NCBI GenBank assembly: GCA_031384695.1
Contig: JANNAV010000134.1
Location: forward strand, 1-5,359
Direction of reading: 5' to 3'
Source of the DNA: JANNAV01 sp031384695
GTDB taxonomy: Bacteria; Pseudomonadota; Alphaproteobacteria; Rhodobacterales; Rhodobacteraceae
Length of the DNA stretch: 5,359 nucleotides
Shown here: in pieces, positions 4,704 through 5,359 of the stretch
How the letters are laid out: every line of letters starts with the position of its first letter
Numbering within the stretch: position 1 is the first letter of the stretch
The notes under the pieces: generated by a model
The model's database searches: none
Seen by the model: the letters and a program-made list of their open reading frames with translations, nothing else
What the model was told of the DNA's origin: nothing
Position numbers and translations under genes: made by a program

Positions 4704-5359
4704 TCAGGCCCAGTTGCCCTCAAAATCCTTTGGCACCAGCAGTTGATCGCGGCTTAGATCGCGGGCTTTTTGCACGCCGCAAAGCGCCATCGAGATATCC
4801 AGTTCCTTGTGGATCACCTCCAGTGCCTTTGCCACCCCCGCCTGCCCCATCGCACCAAGGCCGTAGATGAACGAGCGGCCGATGAAGGTGCCTTTCGCCC
4901 CCATCGCCAGCGCCTTGAGCACGTCTTGCCCCGAGCGGATGCCGCTGTCGAGATAAACCTCGGTACGGTCGCCCACGGCGCGCACGATGGGGCCGAGCAT
5001 GCGGATTGAGGATAGCGCGCCGTCCAACTGCCTGCCGCCGTGGTTCGAGACGATGATGGCATCGGCGCCGAAATCGGCGGCGGCCTTGGCGTCTTCCACG
5101 TCGAGAATGCCTTTGAGGATCAGTTTGCCGCCCCATTGGTCGCGGATACGGGCAATCTTGGTCCAATCCAGCTGGGGGTCGAACTGCTCGTTGGTCCAGG
5201 ACATCAGCGACGAAAGATCACCGACGTTCTTGGCGTGGCCGACGATATTGCGGAAGGTTTTGCGCTTGGTGCCCAGCATGCCCAGCGCCCAGCGCGGTTT
5301 GGTGGCGATGTTCAGGATATTGGGCAGGGTCAGCCGGGGGGGAGCGGACAGGCCGTTTT
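4704..5359 (-). CDS. lldD: FMN-dependent alpha-hydroxy-acid (L-lactate) dehydrogenase, C-terminal part
   Basis: The frame enters from the right edge (first full codon at 5357) and ends at TGA 4706-4704, giving 217 C-terminal residues of an enzyme usually about 380-390 long. The ATG at 5279 is internal. The family oxidises L-2-hydroxy acids, typically L-lactate to pyruvate, passing electrons from FMN to the respiratory chain at the inner membrane. Visible landmarks of the (beta/alpha)8 barrel are LILKGIL, whose Lys contacts FMN; the active-site signature SNHGGRQLD (5022-5048), with the catalytic His and substrate-binding Arg; and the phosphate-binding end YLDSGIRSGQDVLKALAMGA and IGRSFIYGLG. 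The start LSAPPRLTLPNILNIATKPR matches the LldD-like subgroup. All key residues in the visible part are intact. LldD is the best name, but other 2-hydroxy-acid dehydrogenases of the family cannot be told apart from this portion. Confidence 0.9.
   Translation of the reverse strand, partial: NGLSAPPRLTLPNILNIATKPRWALGMLGTKRKTFRNIVGHAKNVGDLSSLMSWTNEQFDPQLDWTKIARIRDQWGGKLILKGILDVEDAKAAADFGADAIIVSNHGGRQLDGALSSIRMLGPIVRAVGDRTEVYLDSGIRSGQDVLKALAMGAKGTFIGRSFIYGLGAMGQAGVAKALEVIHKELDISMALCGVQKARDLSRDQLLVPKDFEGNWA

Noticed and set aside
4613..4870. Plus-strand open frame starting in the convergent spacer
   Set aside because: It crosses the hairpin and runs antisense into lldD, is Pro/Arg-rich, and has no ribosome binding site.
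1..5359. CRISPR array, tRNA/rRNA gene, transposase or integrase gene
   Set aside because: I saw no regularly spaced repeats, no structural RNA signatures and no recombinase-like protein in any frame.

Overview
The window looks like chromosomal DNA from a GC-rich alphaproteobacterium, most likely of the Rhodobacteraceae. The support is the high GC content with strong G/C preference at third codon positions, a two-domain (CTC-type) ribosomal protein L25 of 196 residues, and a FMN-dependent L-lactate dehydrogenase-type enzyme of the kind common in that group. The lineage is inferred from sequence style, not from a search.

Layout, left to right. (1) The 3' end of an unrecognised plus-strand gene (1-271). 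(2) A short spacer holding a degenerate 22-nt tandem repeat (287-330). (3) A minus-strand gene (350-1333) that is visibly poorer in GC than its neighbours. It encodes a 327-residue protein with a zinc-metallopeptidase HExxH signature (HEFVH) and no recognised N-terminal region. (4) A long GC-rich hairpin with T-tracts on both sides (1438-1473), the probable terminator of rplY. (5) rplY (1490-2080, minus strand). (6) Divergent from rplY, a plus-strand pair: a six-Asp-box (BNR) beta-propeller protein (2240-3394) and, 69 nt further on, a 12-TM MFS transporter of the YbjJ-like type (3464-4603). (7) A 100-nt convergent spacer with a hairpin. (8) The C-terminal part of a FMN-dependent alpha-hydroxy-acid dehydrogenase (4704-5359, minus strand), running off the right edge.

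Most of the window is ordinary core and accessory chromosome. The BNR and MFS genes may be co-transcribed, but nothing shows a shared pathway, and the lactate dehydrogenase points towards them from the other side. The least ordinary part is the metallopeptidase-like gene. Its composition, unfamiliar N-terminus and position just beyond the rplY terminator suggest horizontal acquisition, and the catalytic half recalls M91-type (NleD-like) effector peptidases. No partner (immunity, secretion or regulatory) gene is visible beside it. Smaller curiosities are a G8 tract acting as the ribosome binding site of the BNR gene, and a structured leader before the MFS gene in which the strongest Shine-Dalgarno sequence serves an overlapping out-of-frame 26-codon ORF.
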